DNA from: an uncultured Bacilli bacterium
Lineage (GTDB): Bacteria; Bacillota_I; Bacilli_A; RF39; UBA660
Direction of reading: 5' to 3'
Length of the DNA: 5,849 bases
Assembly (NCBI GenBank): GCA_947625315.1
Contig: CANQOE010000084.1
Location: forward strand, 1 to 5,849
How positions within the stretch are numbered: the stretch's first letter is position 1; every line of letters begins with the position of its first letter. Of the stretch, positions 5,435 to 5,849 are shown piece by piece. The position numbers and the translations under genes are program-made. The notes under the pieces were generated by a model. The model made no database searches, was not told the origin of the DNA, and saw only the letters and a list, made by a program, of their open reading frames with translations.

Positions 5435-5849
5435 TTAGTAAAATTTTCTAATATTTTTAGAGATTTTATTCTATTTAGATAAAAATGTCTTATTTCTTCT
5501 TTTAGTTCACAATAGGCAGCAACACCCCAAGAATTGCCTAATAAAATTAAATCATAGGGATGGATTATTCTTTTGGAAATATGTTTTTTATCTTTAGAAT
5601 AGTATTCAATAAAACATTTTCTTTTTTCTTTTAAAGCTTTATTAATTAAGTTAAATATATCTTTGTTTTCTATATCAATGGCATTGGGAGTAATAAATCT
5701 TTTGGGGACATTAATGTTTTGATTTAAAACATAACCACCATAAGGTCCTTTAATAGTATCAATATAAATACCTGCTTTTTCTATTTCATCTTTATAAACC
5801 CGAATCATTCGCGGAGATACTTCTAAATTTTCGGCAAGTTCTTTAATAC
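5431..5849 (-). CDS. HTH-WYL transcriptional regulator, 5' end outside the window
   Basis: The reading frame is open to the window edge. A Met at 5808 is internal: the 13 codons before it (IKELAENLEVSPR) complete a helix-turn-helix of the HTH_11/DeoR type, followed by the wing segment GPYGGYVL. The true start therefore lies beyond 5849, probably by about 15-20 codons. The WYL ligand-binding domain follows a short linker, from about KALKEKRKCFIEYY to LNRIKSL. The signature triad is W-G-V in SWGVAAYC rather than W-Y-L, while the downstream F-x-L-x-R-I motif (FYLNRI) is kept. The protein stops 12 residues after that R, so the C-terminal WCX domain of YafY-type regulators is missing. WYL regulators commonly bind nucleic acid or nucleotide ligands and often control defence or DNA-damage genes (family knowledge). 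Being upstream of and in line with SIS-HAM1, it probably controls that pair. The stop is TGA. Confidence 0.85.
   Translation of the reverse strand, partial: IKELAENLEVSPRMIRVYKDEIEKAGIYIDTIKGPYGGYVLNQNINVPKRFITPNAIDIENKDIFNLINKALKEKRKCFIEYYSKDKKHISKRIIHPYDLILLGNSWGVAAYCELKEEIRHFYLNRIKSLKILENFTN

Noticed and set aside
5435..5451. Near-palindrome TTAG-T-AAAATTTT-CTAA near the 3' end of the WYL gene as a WYL operator
   Set aside because: It lies within coding sequence, is asymmetric by one base, and A/T-only palindromes of this kind are frequent in DNA of this composition.

Overview
The window is AT-rich (roughly a quarter to 30 % G+C by eye) and densely coding. All six genes are on the minus strand, so transcription runs from high to low coordinates. 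Strong AGGAGG-type ribosome binding sites, TATAAT -10 boxes, stem-plus-U-tract terminators and AT-biased codons suggest a low-GC Firmicutes/Bacilli-type bacterium, possibly an uncultured gut lineage. This is an inference, since no marker gene is present. UGA is used as a stop and tryptophan is encoded by TGG, so the standard bacterial code applies.

The genes fall into three transcription units, read in the direction of transcription. Unit 1 (5849 to about 3624) holds a WYL-domain regulator cut by the window edge, a double-SIS-domain sugar-phosphate-binding protein, and a divergent HAM1/ITPase-family nucleotide pyrophosphatase. The last two genes are 1 bp apart and translationally coupled, and a hairpin terminator follows. 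Unit 2 (about 3601 to 2688) is a single AraC-family regulator with a GyrI-like effector domain, with a clear promoter (TTGAAA-17-TATAAT) and its own terminator. Unit 3 (about 2676 to 1) is a VirD4/TraD/HerA-type P-loop ATPase without membrane segments. It overlaps by 8 bp a small protein with 15 cysteines packed into its C-terminal half, and a 13-bp hairpin terminator follows.

Two associations are worth following. The first is the ATPase plus cysteine-ladder protein, which look like one functional unit of unknown role. The second is the WYL-SIS-HAM1 cassette, in which the HAM1 enzyme keeps its phosphate-site motifs but has lost the usual GFGYDP base-recognition motif. This is compatible with a specialised nucleotide or nucleotide-sugar function, possibly stress or phage related, but nothing in the sequence proves that. 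No tRNA, rRNA, CRISPR array, insertion sequence or phage gene was seen. No stretch over about 165 bp lacks a gene.
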